Source: Owenia fusiformis
Taxonomy: Eukaryota; Annelida; Polychaeta; Sabellida; Oweniidae
DNA: 60,000 nucleotides
Assembly: GCA_903813345.2 (NCBI GenBank)
Contig: CAIIXF020000011.1
Coordinates: 34,280,166-34,340,165, forward strand
Direction of reading: 5' to 3'
Shown here: positions 1 to 10,739 of the stretch, in pieces
Numbering within the stretch: position 1 is the first letter of the stretch
How the letters are laid out: each line of letters starts with the position of its first letter
Program-made: the position numbers and the translations under genes
Notes under the pieces: generated by a model
Databases searched by the model: none
Seen by the model: the letters and a program-made list of their open reading frames with translations, nothing else
What the model was told of the DNA's origin: nothing

Positions 1-640
1 GGCCGCCTTCTACCAAAAGTGTCATAGGACAGTATGTCATGCTTATAGTATTCACATACCAAATATGAACAAAATCACTCCACTACTTTTCGAGTTATAG
101 TAAAATAAGTCAAAATGGCCGCCTTCTACTTAAATTGTCTTTAGACAGTGTGCAATGTTTATAGTATTCACATACCAAATATGAACAAAATCGCTCCACT
201 ACTTTTCGAGTTATAGTAAAATACGTAAAAATGGCGGCCATTTTGAAAAATGGTGTCCATTTTTCAAAATGGCCGCCTTCTACTTAAAGTGTCTTTAGAC
301 AGTGTGCAATGTTCATAGTATTCACATACCAAATATGAACAAAATCGCTCCACTACTTCTCGAGTTACAGCAAAAATCGTAAAATAACGAGTAAAGACCG
401 CCATTTTTCAAGATGGCTGCCATGTGCTTCTTTAATATCTACATTTCTAGCTTTATTAATGTCCTATATAGTTTTTTTACATCTAAAACATATTGCTATT
501 ACAGTTTTACATATTGCACCTAAATTACTGTAAATTCGGCACTAAAATGGCCGCCATTTTGAAATGAGCGGCCATTTTGAAAATCGGCTTTCGAGCAGAA
601 CTTCTACCCCCATAGGGTATATGTGTACAAAATATGAACA
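1..640. repeat. Degenerate direct repeats, left edge cut by window
   Basis: Three related copies start near 1, 115 and 271. Each carries the words GGCCGCCTTCTAC, TATTCACATACCAAATATGAA and a block ending in CTCCACTACTT. They are separated by mirrored AAATGGCCGCC / GGCGGCCATTTT stretches that can fold back. A weaker fourth copy around 600-650 shares AAATATGAACAAAATCG. This looks like the end of a repetitive element, since the array runs off the left edge. There is no coding potential. Family unknown. Confidence 0.7.
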
Positions 641-657
641 AAATCGGGCCAACGGTA

Positions 658-787
658 TTTGAGTTATTGCCCGGACGGACGGACGGACGGACGGACGGAC
701 GTACGTACGGACGGACGGACGGACGGACGGACGGACGGACGTACGTACGTACGGACGGACGGACGGACGGACGGACGGACGGACGGA
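658..787. repeat. GGAC tetranucleotide microsatellite
   Basis: An almost pure (GGAC)n tract of about 130 bp is interrupted by short GTAC variants. It directly abuts the preceding repeat and is followed by a short unique tail (CGTTCCCTATATCCCTCCG). The open frame across it (Gly-Arg-Thr-Asp repeats) is a simple-repeat artefact. The fixed junction with the preceding repeat suggests that the microsatellite is part of that element's end. Confidence 0.85.
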
Positions 788-829
788 GGCGTTCCCTATA
801 TCCCTCCGAACTTCGTTCGATGGGATAAT

Positions 830-3190
830 TAATTTTAGGAGCTTACTTTTCCCAATTATTTTTGGGTTGCTCAGTTACTTAAAACTGGTCATCATCAATC
901 TTATTACTTACTTCCCAGCTCACCACTGATAATCTCTCATGGTATCACTCAGATTGTTTAAGTCTGAACCAGCAGGGACTCTGTAGAAATTTGGATCAAG
1001 GTGTTCAGATTTGGACCAAGGTGTCCACATTTTGAGGGGAGGTGTTCAACATTTCCAAGTCACTCATGTTAGGTGTTCCCAAGTTGACAGGCCTGAGATT
1101 TTCACCGAAGTTTTATCGTGCAAGTTAACACATGGAAAAGGCACTTTTTACCAAATCTGATAATTTTAATTATTGGATGACCCATTACAATCAAGCATTA
1201 ACCAGCATTGTTTACTAACTAAAATAACAATGAAATAAACAAACCTGGTGCATTGCTCTGAACTGGCTGCTCCTTTATGGGAGTCCTATGCATCTTTCCA
1301 ATGTCACGTATTGGTGATGTCACAAGAGGGTAGCGTCACAAGAGTGGCTTTTCACGTATATATATTCAGTCTCCATGACTATTTCAACTGAGTCCAACTG
1401 AACACTTCACACTTTGAAATTCACACGTATACTGAAACATAAACGCACAGTGTCAACAAAATAAAAGCGAATTATTTCTATGCCTATATCCTTCTGTACC
1501 AATCCTGTTCATCTGGACGAGATTAGAGTCCGGCTACAAAGTTCTAAACTTGCTTCTGAACTAAACAGCAAGTGGTTTTTAGTTTCCAAAACAATTTAAC
1601 ATCTCGAGTCTGTTCCTGAGAGATAGCATATGAATCATCATGTTGCATCCTCATGTGAACCTATTACAGCATACTCTTGGTAAGAGTTTCACCTCACCTA
1701 CCCTCCAACAACTGAGATGATTCTTTACACTTTATTAGAGACACGAAGTAAGGAAATCACTACTCTACATTTTGTGCCAATAGGTAGTAAAAATCATATC
1801 ATATTTAAATAAAAAAAAATGCCAAAGAAACATACATTTGCTGTTGAAGTCAGAGGGTAGAGTAGTTAGCTTTTGTGGAAAAGGGTAACTACCACAGAGC
1901 CAAATTCTGAAATATGATTCTAACTTCATGATTAAATGTGCACTAGTTAGCAATTATCCCATGAGAAAATATAGCAACACACATTCCAGTTGGGTATAAA
2001 AAATATGAAGTATATATTTGTTACATTTTTATAACGTTCAGCCAAAATCTTTTCTACAAATAGCAAGTTTATACCATTTTGTAAGGGTAAAGTACATATT
2101 AGGGAATTTCATACCAGCATATGTCTAAATTATTGTGGAAGGGCCTGCTTATTATCTGCATCTGGTTTTCTATAATTTTTCAATTTTATCAGCACATGGA
2201 TCAAATTATTTCAATTAAATGAGTAATTGATGCAACTGTAATCAATGACTGTAGACAGGATTACCCTAGAAAAAAAATGGTTTTATGTTCATCAATTTTT
2301 GGAAAGGGGCTTCAATTTTTTAAAGGGGCATTGGGAGCGGAACCTGACATTTCACTTTTCAAGAAATCCAATACAGGATACATGCATATGTTTTTGTTTT
2401 ATTAGTATCAATCCCTATATCAGGCCTAAATATAGTCAGTTCATGATTTTCTCTTTTTCAGCTCCAGAATAACATTTTAAATTTTTACTAATCATTTTAT
2501 TTCAAAATCAAATAGTCCATCATAATCAAATACCATATGACCAAAATTCCACAAAGTTAATGCAAATAATTTTCTAAATTTTTCTGCTAGCTACATTATA
2601 CTAATGCATTATGATCACATGAAGCTTGAGAATGAGCAGAAATAATATGAGTGACTGTATAAAATTAACCAGCACTGCTATAATTATAAGAATCTAATTA
2701 CCAAAGTAATGGCTGTGAGTAATAAATTAATAAGGAAACATATGCCAGGGTATAACTCTTGTTTATAATGAGTCACATCATCAAAACTTCACGGTTCCAG
2801 TAAAATTTATATTTTCTCCCACTTAGAGATATGAAAATGAATAGTTTCTTTTCCAGTTTTGAACATTTCTTATAAGGCTGAATGAGCATCTAGTTGAAAA
2901 CTTAACCATTCTTTGGTTGTTGCTTGAAAGTAAATTGCAATCGGTGCAAAAGAATCATGGGAACTTAATCTCAGTATTAGTGTCAGTCTAACATGCAAAA
3001 TATTCCCACCTGCCATTTGTTACAGACATTGACCGCCAAACACCAACCACCAAAGACTGTCCATAAAAAAGTTGGAGAATATGTTGATTCATACTGAACA
3101 TGAGCTTTATCTTGTCATGGTAAAAAGTGACTAACCATCTAGGCACACCATTGAAAAGCTATTTTGTCATTTTATAATTGTTGTTATTAA
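830..3190. other. Gene-free interval
   Basis: AT-rich sequence with stops in all frames. No splice-bounded coding block, RNA gene or clear repeat was seen. Short open frames here (for example near 1765 and 2245) show no family resemblance. Confidence 0.5.
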
Positions 3191-3195
3191 TAGTA

Positions 3196-3708
3196 CTGTA
3201 GATTGGGTTAATTTGGCGCCCGCTTTAATTTGGCGAATTTGGCGAAATTGAAAAATTCGCCAATATAAATCTTCGCCAAAATTTAGAATGAATCCCCGGG
3301 AATTATCTAGAGTATTTCGTCCAGTGTATTTAGGTCACTTCCGGTTAAATTTTTTACAAAAATATGAAAAAATGTCTCTCATAATTTGGCTTAGAACTGG
3401 TCAGTCACTCATTAATACTCAGCGAAAAGGTGAGGTATAGTAGCAGCATCGATCGAGGTGCAAAATGTAAAGGATGATCTCACAAAAATGTACAAACATG
3501 GTGAATATCGCCAGTGGTCCTCAACTTTTGAGGACTTTAAAAGAATGAACATAGCCAAACATGCCCATTTACATGGTAGTTCACTAATAGCGCAAGTATA
3601 ACGTTGTATTAACATTTTTTTTCATATCCGCCAAATTAAATAGCCGCCAATATGCCAAAAATGGCAAAATCGCCAAATTAAGTAGCGCCAAATTAACCCA
3701 ATCTACAG
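3196..3708. mobile_element. MITE with 23-25 bp terminal inverted repeats, TA-flanked
   Basis: The ends are near-perfect inverted repeats: CTGTAGATTGGGTTAATTTG on the left and its complement on the right. Each end is bordered by TA, consistent with a Tc1/mariner-like TA target duplication. Subterminal GGCGAAATT / AATTCGCC words are themselves palindromic. The 513-bp length and absence of a transposase frame mark it as non-autonomous. It resembles the TA-flanked element at 9850-10319 in layout and in its first bases (CTGTA). Confidence 0.85.
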
Positions 3709-3710
3709 TA

Positions 3711-4074
3711 ATTATTTAAAAATACGGACCAACGATATAAGATTTTTTGTGGATGTTTTTCATTCTGATTCAAACGCTTTAATCACGATCTTGAGAAGCT
3801 ACTGGTGTCATTGGATTCTTAGTTTTTAGTTTAATTTTCTTTCTCTAATTCTGCATTTATCTCTGAGTAGAAAATGGACTGCTGACGACTAACAGGCTGT
3901 TCGTGCCGACTCCCAGTGTCCATAATCGCTACTTGTTTAATTCCATTTTAAGCCGCTATAGCGAACATTATTACAACTAAATTTGGATGTTCACAAAGGA
4001 AAACACAATATGAGGGACATAAGTATATATAAGGAGAGATGGTATTCCAAAACAGTTTACTGATTTTTTTAGTC
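3711..4074. other. Gene-free interval
   Basis: No gene or recognisable repeat was seen between the TA-flanked MITE and the palindrome at 4075. Confidence 0.4.
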
Positions 4075-4121
4075 AACACGAAGATCTAGATTACATATGA
4101 CATAATCTAGATCTTTGTGTT
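4075..4121. repeat. Palindrome around AGATCTAGATT
   Basis: AACACGAAGATCTAGATTA and TAATCTAGATCTTTGTGTT form an inverted repeat of about 20 bp with an ~8-bp loop. One arm word (TAATCTAGATCTTTG) recurs near 4456. The palindrome and the later copy may be the two ends of a small fold-back element (roughly 4080-4480). No target duplication was resolved. Confidence 0.5.
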
Positions 4122-4476
4122 AAAGCGGGATGTGGCGATAGGAAAGCACAATCAAGATCCCCTCAGACTTTTTTGCATGTTGAGCCGTATCACATATTCA
4201 CCTAGTATCTATTTACCAACAAAGAAGCCCCAACTCCACCACTTTTTGTGCTGATTTTGTGATTGTGCTGACCAGTCAAATAATTTTCTTGGAAATTGGA
4301 AGTTGGTTGTTCTTTTGATTTTTTCAATATATCGGCAATACTAATGTTGTTCTTCAGATACATCTAAGGTATGTAAGATATTATATAAAGGAATCATAGC
4401 GGGATATCACTGATTGCCCGTGGGAGAAACCTAAGGGATAGTCTGGCTTTAACTATAATCTAGATCTTTGCTCTAA

Positions 4477-4850
4477 CTACATGTAAAGTAGTTCAACGTC
4501 GTTAAACTCAATAACGGCGTTCTTTATTATTAGGAATTTTCTTGGGGCCATTATTGAGTTTAACCTCCTTACTATTCTTTCCTTTGATGCAAGTTCTGAA
4601 TCCATCGAAACCATTTTTCCGCGATAACGTGCAACTGATACTTGACAATAATATAAAAACACATAACATCAAGCGATTTAACACAATATTATTGTGTTAA
4701 ATGTTCATTTATACGAGTAAAATGAGGCTACAAATACCAATCTCTAAAGTGACATTTCCGCATGTCCGTCATTGTGTCTGTTCGTCTGAGTGTCCGGGAT
4801 CGTAAAATTAAACTACCAGCGAAACGAAATTGTTGTCAAATAGATTGATA
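4477..4850. repeat. Dispersed repeat copy A (inverted partner at 38.8-39.2 kb)
   Basis: It contains an internal stem in which GTTAAACTCAATAACGGC (about 4503) pairs with GGCCATTATTGAGTTTAAC (about 4546). This is followed by TTTGATGCAAGTT, TTAACACAATA and CAGCGAAACGAAATTG. All of these words occur in reverse-complement order at 38800-39195. A non-autonomous DNA element is the likely origin. Boundaries are approximate. Confidence 0.65.
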
Positions 4851-4959
4851 ATTATTATCGCGATTACTCGGGATAAAAAGATCAATTTTGAGGATAACAG
4901 GTATCTTTGATTAATTTATATAGCGCGTATATACATGCAAAATAGTTATTAATTGCAAA

Positions 4960-5345
4960 CCAACTGTTCGTTAATGCAGTGCCGTGATGACGGTTAATTC
5001 CTGAAACGATTTGCAATTTCGATGTTACCGAAACTGACCGACATTTTCGTCATATTCCAAACCTGTCTCCAATATTTTCGTAATTATGCATCAATAGGGT
5101 CTAAGGGGGATACGGGACGGGGTGTATGTGTTTATAAGGTATGTATGCATGCTTGAATCACATTCTTTGTGTAATATTGCCATGTTTTCAGGGTTCAATT
5201 AGTTCCGCTTGTCGAAACCTGCTGAACGATTAAATTAACGCATCAAAGGCAAAATGGTCATGGAGGTTAGACCTAGCCGGGCCATAACACATGTCAGATA
5301 AGAAACGAGGCCCGGGCTAGGTCTAATGTTGTTGGACTACATGTA
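4960..5345. repeat. Dispersed repeat copy B (inverted partner at 34.49-34.88 kb)
   Basis: It shares blocks such as TTCGATGTTACCG, GGTATGTATGCATG, TCGAAACCTGCTGAACGAT and TGTCAGATAAGAAACGAGGC with 34492-34880 in opposite orientation. The right end is a hairpin: TTAGACCTAGCCGGGCC pairs with GGCCCGGGCTAGGTCTAA across ~35 bp. No ORF. Presumed MITE-like. Left boundary uncertain. Confidence 0.65.
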
Positions 5346-5349
5346 AAGC

Positions 5350-6480
5350 ATCATTTAACTCTTTTGGAAGTGAATTTATACAATTTTCTTCATTTATTTG
5401 TGGAAAATAAAGACAAAAACTTGTTTTTTATTCAACTTCCTGTCCATTTTTTCATAGTCCCTAGATTTTCCTGCGACTTGCACCACTATTCCAAATGATC
5501 AGTTCAATTTATGCAAGTGACGCTATGAGTTGGAAGTCACATTGGCTGCCGGTAGTTGTATGCCGAATACAGGCTTAGCTAATTCTAGGGCTAGTCTAAG
5601 CTAGCCTAGATCTCTATTTCATATTTGATTCATTGACAAGCCTAGATCTCATATTTCTAATTATTTGATTCAATGATGGGCAAAAAATTAGACTTGATGA
5701 AGGCCAAGACCAAAAAATTCTTAAAAAATGTAAATTGGACCAGATTGTTATACGAGTCGATTCTAGACTCTAGTCGAACTTATTGTTTTTTATACTTTTA
5801 TCCCTTTTCAGAATAAAAACCAATAAATTTAGAGAAAAGAAGGAATATAGAGGAAAAATGCTGTTGCCATTGAAACTTACCTCCAAAAATGAATGTTGGT
5901 CACCACATGTTTACTTTGAGAGATCTTGTAAAATTAGAGTTTGAAGCATAATCTTAGCAAATAATCATATCTTAAATTACATGAGTAAATCATATACATT
6001 GAAATATTATTTAAATTAGTTTTTACTGAGTATTGAGACTGGAATATATGTGATTATGACTAGCGAGTATTAATTTATGCGGCGGGTCAATGATTCACTC
6101 CGTAAATGTTTTGATTTAAAACTTTGAAAACTTTTAGATTTTGTTTATTTTTCTCGATTTGTGCAAATATAGAGCCACAATGGTCATCATTTAAGTCACA
6201 GAATTGTAGAACAAGATATATTGGTTATTCAAGCCTCTTTTCTCCTGGATCTAAGGATTTAAACGTGTGCGAACGGTAAGTAACTCGTAGCTAGATATCT
6301 AGCTATATTTTTATTTTTTTTATTTTGAATTTAATTTTTGAAATTGAATATTTCAAGCCTAGAGCTAGAGTTCTTGGAAGTGAATAAAACTTAAAAAATA
6401 TGTTTTTAATATGGATCTTTTTTTACCCACATCACTCAAGTCATTATTTCAATGTTTAGGGTCCATCTCCAGTGCACAGC
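5350..6480. other. Gene-free interval
   Basis: AT-rich. It carries degenerate local repetition of CTAGATCTC/ATATTTGATTCA words around 5600-5670. No coding exon or RNA gene was recognised. Confidence 0.4.
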
Positions 6481-6481
6481 A

Positions 6482-8575
6482 ATCTTCTTCTTCTTCTTCT
6501 TAGTCCTTTTCAGTGTTCCTTATAAGGTGTTCCGGGATCACTTTGGCATTATTATGCTGCCTTTGATCACTTGTTGCTGTTTTTAAAACTCATGTACTAA
6601 AAATATCACTTGTACTTTTCACTTGTGCTTATTTTACTTCTGTTGGGAGAGAGAGCGCTAAAACTTGTTATCTAACGTAGTCTAAAATGCAAGTGTTTTT
6701 CCATTAAAATGAGATGTTAAAATAGAGTCACTATCTCACTCGAGTTAAAAATAAGTTATTAAAATCTCTTGGATTTCTGTATAAATGCCTGCAGGCATTT
6801 CATAATTTCTTTATTTAACTTATGGTCCAGGCTTGTGTTGAGTCCTGTGATTGTTTGTAGGTCCAGAGCTGGATTGTATTTAGCTCCTAGTAGTATCTGT
6901 TGCACTTTGGCCAATAGAATCTCCCTCTCTTCCTGGAACTTAGAGCAAGCAAAGATGTAATGTTCAACTGTCTCTGGCATGTTACAGTGGTCACAGTTGG
7001 GAGATAAAATATCGGGGTTAATTCTATGGTAATGGCCATGTAAACGGGTGTGCCCAGAAATAATTTGGTTACATATATTTCTATAATACCTAGTTCCTGT
7101 CTTTACAATTGGACTTTTCAATTTAACCTTAGGAATTAATTCCTGAACAAAGTTCACCTTGGTGGAGTTGTTATACCTATTTTGCCATTTCTCTAAAGCG
7201 TTACATTTGATATTATTATAAGCTACAGACTTAGATGTTTTACAGTCAGTGAGAGATTTGGCTGCCAATGCTGCTTTCTTGGCAGTTTTATCCGCAACTT
7301 CATTCCCTTCTGTCCCTTGGTGACCTGGGACCCAATAGACTTCTAAGGTTTTGTTCTGTAAAGATAGCAGTTTGCAGGCTTTCCTTGTGTCAATAATGTC
7401 CTCTGTGATGCTTTTACACTTGGTAGTAATAAAAGATGCTGTTATAGCGGGTTGGCAGTCTGACAAGAGCAGGATGTTGCTGCTAGTCTTTATGGTTGTC
7501 AGATATTCTACCGCCATCTTTATTGCTACCACTTCCCCATAATAGTTGTTACCTATGAGGGAGACTGGTTGCTCAAGACATATAGGTGTAGATTTAAGTC
7601 CACCCACATAAACCACTGCAGCAGCTCCCGAAGGACCAGGATTCCCATAGGCTGACCCGTCTGTGAAGACTATAGTCCTACCGTCCGGCTGTTCACTAAG
7701 CACTGAGCTTATTCGAACACTTTGGGCGGACTTTGTGTTGGCAAAATCTTCGTCATGGATGGTTGCCTTCGTAGGTTGGAAGATGTCTACATCCTGGTGA
7801 TGGTAATAGTGCTGTATATAATTGTTAGGTTGTGTGGGGCATCTATGAAGTCTCAGTCTGGCTGTTATGATATTAAAGCAGGAGGGGGTCTTCTCAGTTT
7901 GAGATGACCCACCCCATCTCAAAAATTCCCTGGCAATGGGGTCTGACTCAGTGTGGGTAGCTATTCTCACACCCTCTTGAGCCTGCCTGCTTCTTAGTAA
8001 AATATCAAGCGGTAGTACACCAGCCAGTACTTCTAATGAGTCAGTGCTAGTTGAGTTGAGGCATCCGGTTGCTCTAAGTAGTGCTGCCCTCTGGACTGGT
8101 GCATAGGCAGAAACAGCTTTCTCGGTAACTGCAGCCAGAGCACTAATGCTGGTTTCGAAGTGCGGTATCACCAACGCTTTGTACAGCATGGTGAATACCT
8201 CTTGGCTACAGCCCGATTTGCTTGAAGTGAAATTGTTTATGCCCGCAAGAGCACCGAATGCAGATTTTTTCTTATTTTCGATATGTAGATTAAATTTAAG
8301 TTCGTTATCTATGGTGCATCCAAGAATCTTCTTGTGGGACACCACCTGAAGTTTCCGGCCGTCGATAAAGATGTTAATATCGGGGCTAGTGATACCAGGT
8401 GGACTGAAGACCATTACCTCGGTTTTTTCAGGGGCGATCTCCATGTTCCATCTTTTGCACCATTTGTTGGTTAATTGATTCAAGTCCGTGTTGATGAGTT
8501 TCTCTATCTCTTTCAAGTCAGCTCCACATGCCCATATTGTGTTGTCATCTGCAAAGCCAGCAACAAGCCTGCACT
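6482..8575 (-). mobile_element. 5'-truncated non-LTR retrotransposon with RNase H
   Basis: Minus-strand LINE remnant. It begins inside the reverse transcriptase, just before the FADD catalytic motif near 8550, and continues through RNase H and a zinc-knuckle-like tail. It probably ends at a short (GAA)n tract, seen on the plus strand as TTC repeats at 6482-6501. An RNase H domain after RT is known in I/R1-type non-LTR elements, so one of those groups is likely. The 5' edge abuts the hAT-like MITE at 8577-9440. The sequence beyond that MITE does not continue the RT frame. Confidence 0.8.
6759..8575 (-). CDS. LINE ORF2 fragment: RT C-terminus, RNase H, zinc knuckle
   Basis: A continuous frame of about 605 codons runs to the stop at 6759. 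The first in-frame ATG is at 8516, but homologous residues including FADDNTIWACG lie upstream, so the real protein was longer. Next comes the RT thumb (LTNKWCKRWNMEIAPEKTE). RNase H follows with its acidic set: TDGSAYGNPGPSG, the Glu of GEVVAIKMA, the Asp of LLSDCQPA and the Asp of GNEVADKTAKKA. The tail CDHCNMPETVEHYIFAC is a CCHC-type zinc site typical of such ORFs. There are no internal stops, so the fragment is young or recently inserted, but it lacks endonuclease and most RT motifs and cannot be autonomous. Confidence 0.85.
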
Positions 8576-8576
8576 A

Positions 8577-9440
8577 AATCTAGTGTTGTCACGATTGATT
8601 GATACATCGCGATATACATCCCCAAAGCTGATTCTGGCGATGCATCGATGTTATAAAAAAATTAAATTTGCTAAAAATCTCCCTTTCTTGTCTCATTTTG
8701 ACGCAACTGTCTTACCTTTCTCATGTCTTAAGGTCAGGGTGCATGATGGGAAATTTTCTGCATTCCTCAATTGAGTCACATGTTATTTTTCAAACAAGAA
8801 TCACTCCTTCCCTTCATTGTCTATATCTTCCAGTTTTGCACAAAGAGTGCACTTATATGAAGTGAGAATTGTGAGAAGAATGTTTTGATGAAGTGTATAA
8901 AAAACAAGAAAATTCAGTGAAGAAAATCAGAAAGTTTTCAGAAATTTTTTTCACTGAATTTTCTCATTTTTTATACATTTTACAAAACAAACCTTCTCAC
9001 AAGGCTTTTCTAGGCACAGAAGTGCACTCTCTGTGCAAACTTGGAAGATGTAGACAATGTGGGGAAGGAGTTATTCATGTTTGAAAAATAACATGTGACT
9101 CAATTGAGGAATGCAGAAAATTTCCCAACATGCACCCTGTCCTTAATTCATTTTCCAATGTTCTCTGATATTCTTTAAAACTGTTTTAGGTAGACGAAAT
9201 GAACCATTGATCTAAAAAAATTTACTTTACTTTCACTTCACTGTTACCCGAAGTACCCAGATGTACCAGAGTACTATTTTTTATTTTTGCGTTCAGTATT
9301 TTAGTGCATTAACGTTCGGTATTTGAGTGCACTTTTCTCTGACTTTTTCTCGATGTACATCACGATTTGTATCGATGTTTACTCCTGAAAATTGCCAATG
9401 CATTGATGTATGATTATGGCACATCGCGACAACACTAGCC
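8577..9440. mobile_element. hAT-like MITE with ~16 bp TIRs
   Basis: The left end reads CTAGTGTTGTCACGAT and the right end is the complement of CTAGTGTTGTCGCGAT, with a single mismatch. AGCCTGCACT occurs immediately outside both ends (about 8563 and 9439), suggesting an 8-10 bp target duplication, although 4-5 unexplained bases lie between it and the left TIR. TAGTG-type ends with 8-bp duplications are a hAT hallmark. Words like CATCGATGT near both ends add to the fold-back. It contains a second transposon (8732-9142) and no transposase. Confidence 0.75.
8732..9142. mobile_element. Nested hairpin MITE flanked by TTAA (piggyBac-like)
   Basis: Bordered on both sides by TTAA (8728-8731 and 9143-9146). 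Its arms are complementary over most of the element: GGTCAGGGTGCATG... pairs with ...CATGCACCCTGTCC, then CTGCATTCCTCAATTGAGTC with its complement, and the centre (GAAAATTCAGTGA / TCACTGAATTTTC) also pairs. TTAA target duplication is characteristic of piggyBac transposition. At 411 bp with no protein, it is a non-autonomous fold-back. Confidence 0.85.
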
Positions 9441-9849
9441 TGCACTACTGGTAAACAGTGGCGATGTCAATGTGGTATCTCCAAATGTTCCATCTTCCAT
9501 ATGTGAAAGTCTGTAAGTTATCATTTGCTGTGCAAATAGTGGTAGGACTCGCCCAAATTCAATTATTGGGAACTAACTGCCAATGATGATTATTGACTTA
9601 TTTGAGAAAAAATGATATGAGCTTTAGGCTATTTTCAATTGCTTCAAATGTAGACTTGTAAAGAAACTTTATTCCTCAATAACTTTACAACAGACAAATG
9701 ATTGACTTTTGTTTCAGTTCAACTCTACAATTGTTCACCAGTTTTGGCCAACATGCTGTTTTCAGAAGAAATTCATTCAATGAATGTCACAATGCAATGC
9801 CGTCAGTGGTGTTTAACATGAGTCCTTCATCCTTAACCTGATTACCATA

Positions 9850-10319
9850 CTGTAAAACGGGTATTGTTAGCGAGGGGTAATTGTTAGCGATTGTTAGCGA
9901 TCGCTATAGTTTCGCTAAAAATTCAATTCGCTAAAATAAACCGGGGTTAAAATAAACCGGGCGCTAAAATTTGCAAATATCCGGGAAACTACATGAATAC
10001 TAGTATTTAAGGAGCTTTTCGTTCAGTGCTTGGACCGAAAATTCAACGATTTTAAATGCTACCGTGATTTTGTGATTAGTCAGATGAGATTACAGTAGTT
10101 TGGACAAATACCATGTGGTTTAGAAGTCTTACATTTTGATAATTCCTCTGTCATGTCCGTTATTCATTCTTCTGCCATAAATGATTAAATTTCTAATGCA
10201 TTTCGCTGATTTGATTTTTTAAAGATTAATCTTCATTTCGCTAAAATTTCCCGCGCTAAAACCCCCTAAAATTGAAAAATCGCTAAAATTTCCCGGTGTC
10301 AAAATTACCCGTTTTACAG
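9850..10319. mobile_element. MITE with CTGTAAAACGGGTA ends, TA-flanked
   Basis: The left end CTGTAAAACGGGTA(A)TT and the right end AATTACCCGTTTTACAG are complementary and each is flanked by TA. Inside are repeated CGCTAAAAT words in both orientations and AAACCGGG blocks. No ORF. Probably mobilised by a Tc1/mariner-type transposase. It shares its design with the element at 3196-3708. Confidence 0.85.
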
Positions 10320-10321
10320 TA

Positions 10322-10739
10322 TGTTCTGAAGAGAGGATGTAATAATCCAGATCTTGCTCTCTCTTTCAACTTTGAAAAAATCTTGAATCTAATCAGAAAG
10401 CGCCTACCAAGTCCTTCATTTCATTATCTGCCGATATTCTGAACATTCACTCGTCATCTGAAAATTTTATACAAAATGTTTCAAAAGAAAAATGTGTGTA
10501 TTTTTATTAATTAAAATGTGTTTGAGTTTATATTTAACATAAAGTGTAGTACTCTAATGTAAGCATAGAGTAGTCATGCTCTTGGTTACGTATAATAATT
10601 TCTAACCATGTGTGTTTGTAGTTAATACACTGACTGAATCCCAGCACGACCCAGGCACACCGTAGCACCTCACAACATTCTTCATTTAGAACACAATATC
10701 AGCTCATGTTATCCAATAGTGTTCATTATACAAGGCACT
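10322..10739. other. Upstream region of INSC
   Basis: Non-coding interval between the MITE and the proposed INSC start codon. It probably contains 5'UTR/promoter. I see no convincing TATA box at a fixed spacing. Confidence 0.35.

Noticed and set aside
634-828. 64-codon plus-strand frame of Gly-Arg-Thr-Asp repeats
   Set aside because: It is only the translation of the GGAC microsatellite.
9430-9580. Minus-strand exon-like reading (acceptor TTTGCACAG, then QMITYRLSHMEDGTFGDTT)
   Set aside because: No family recognised, no donor or neighbouring exon found, and the frame does not match the adjacent LINE; left as possible chance.
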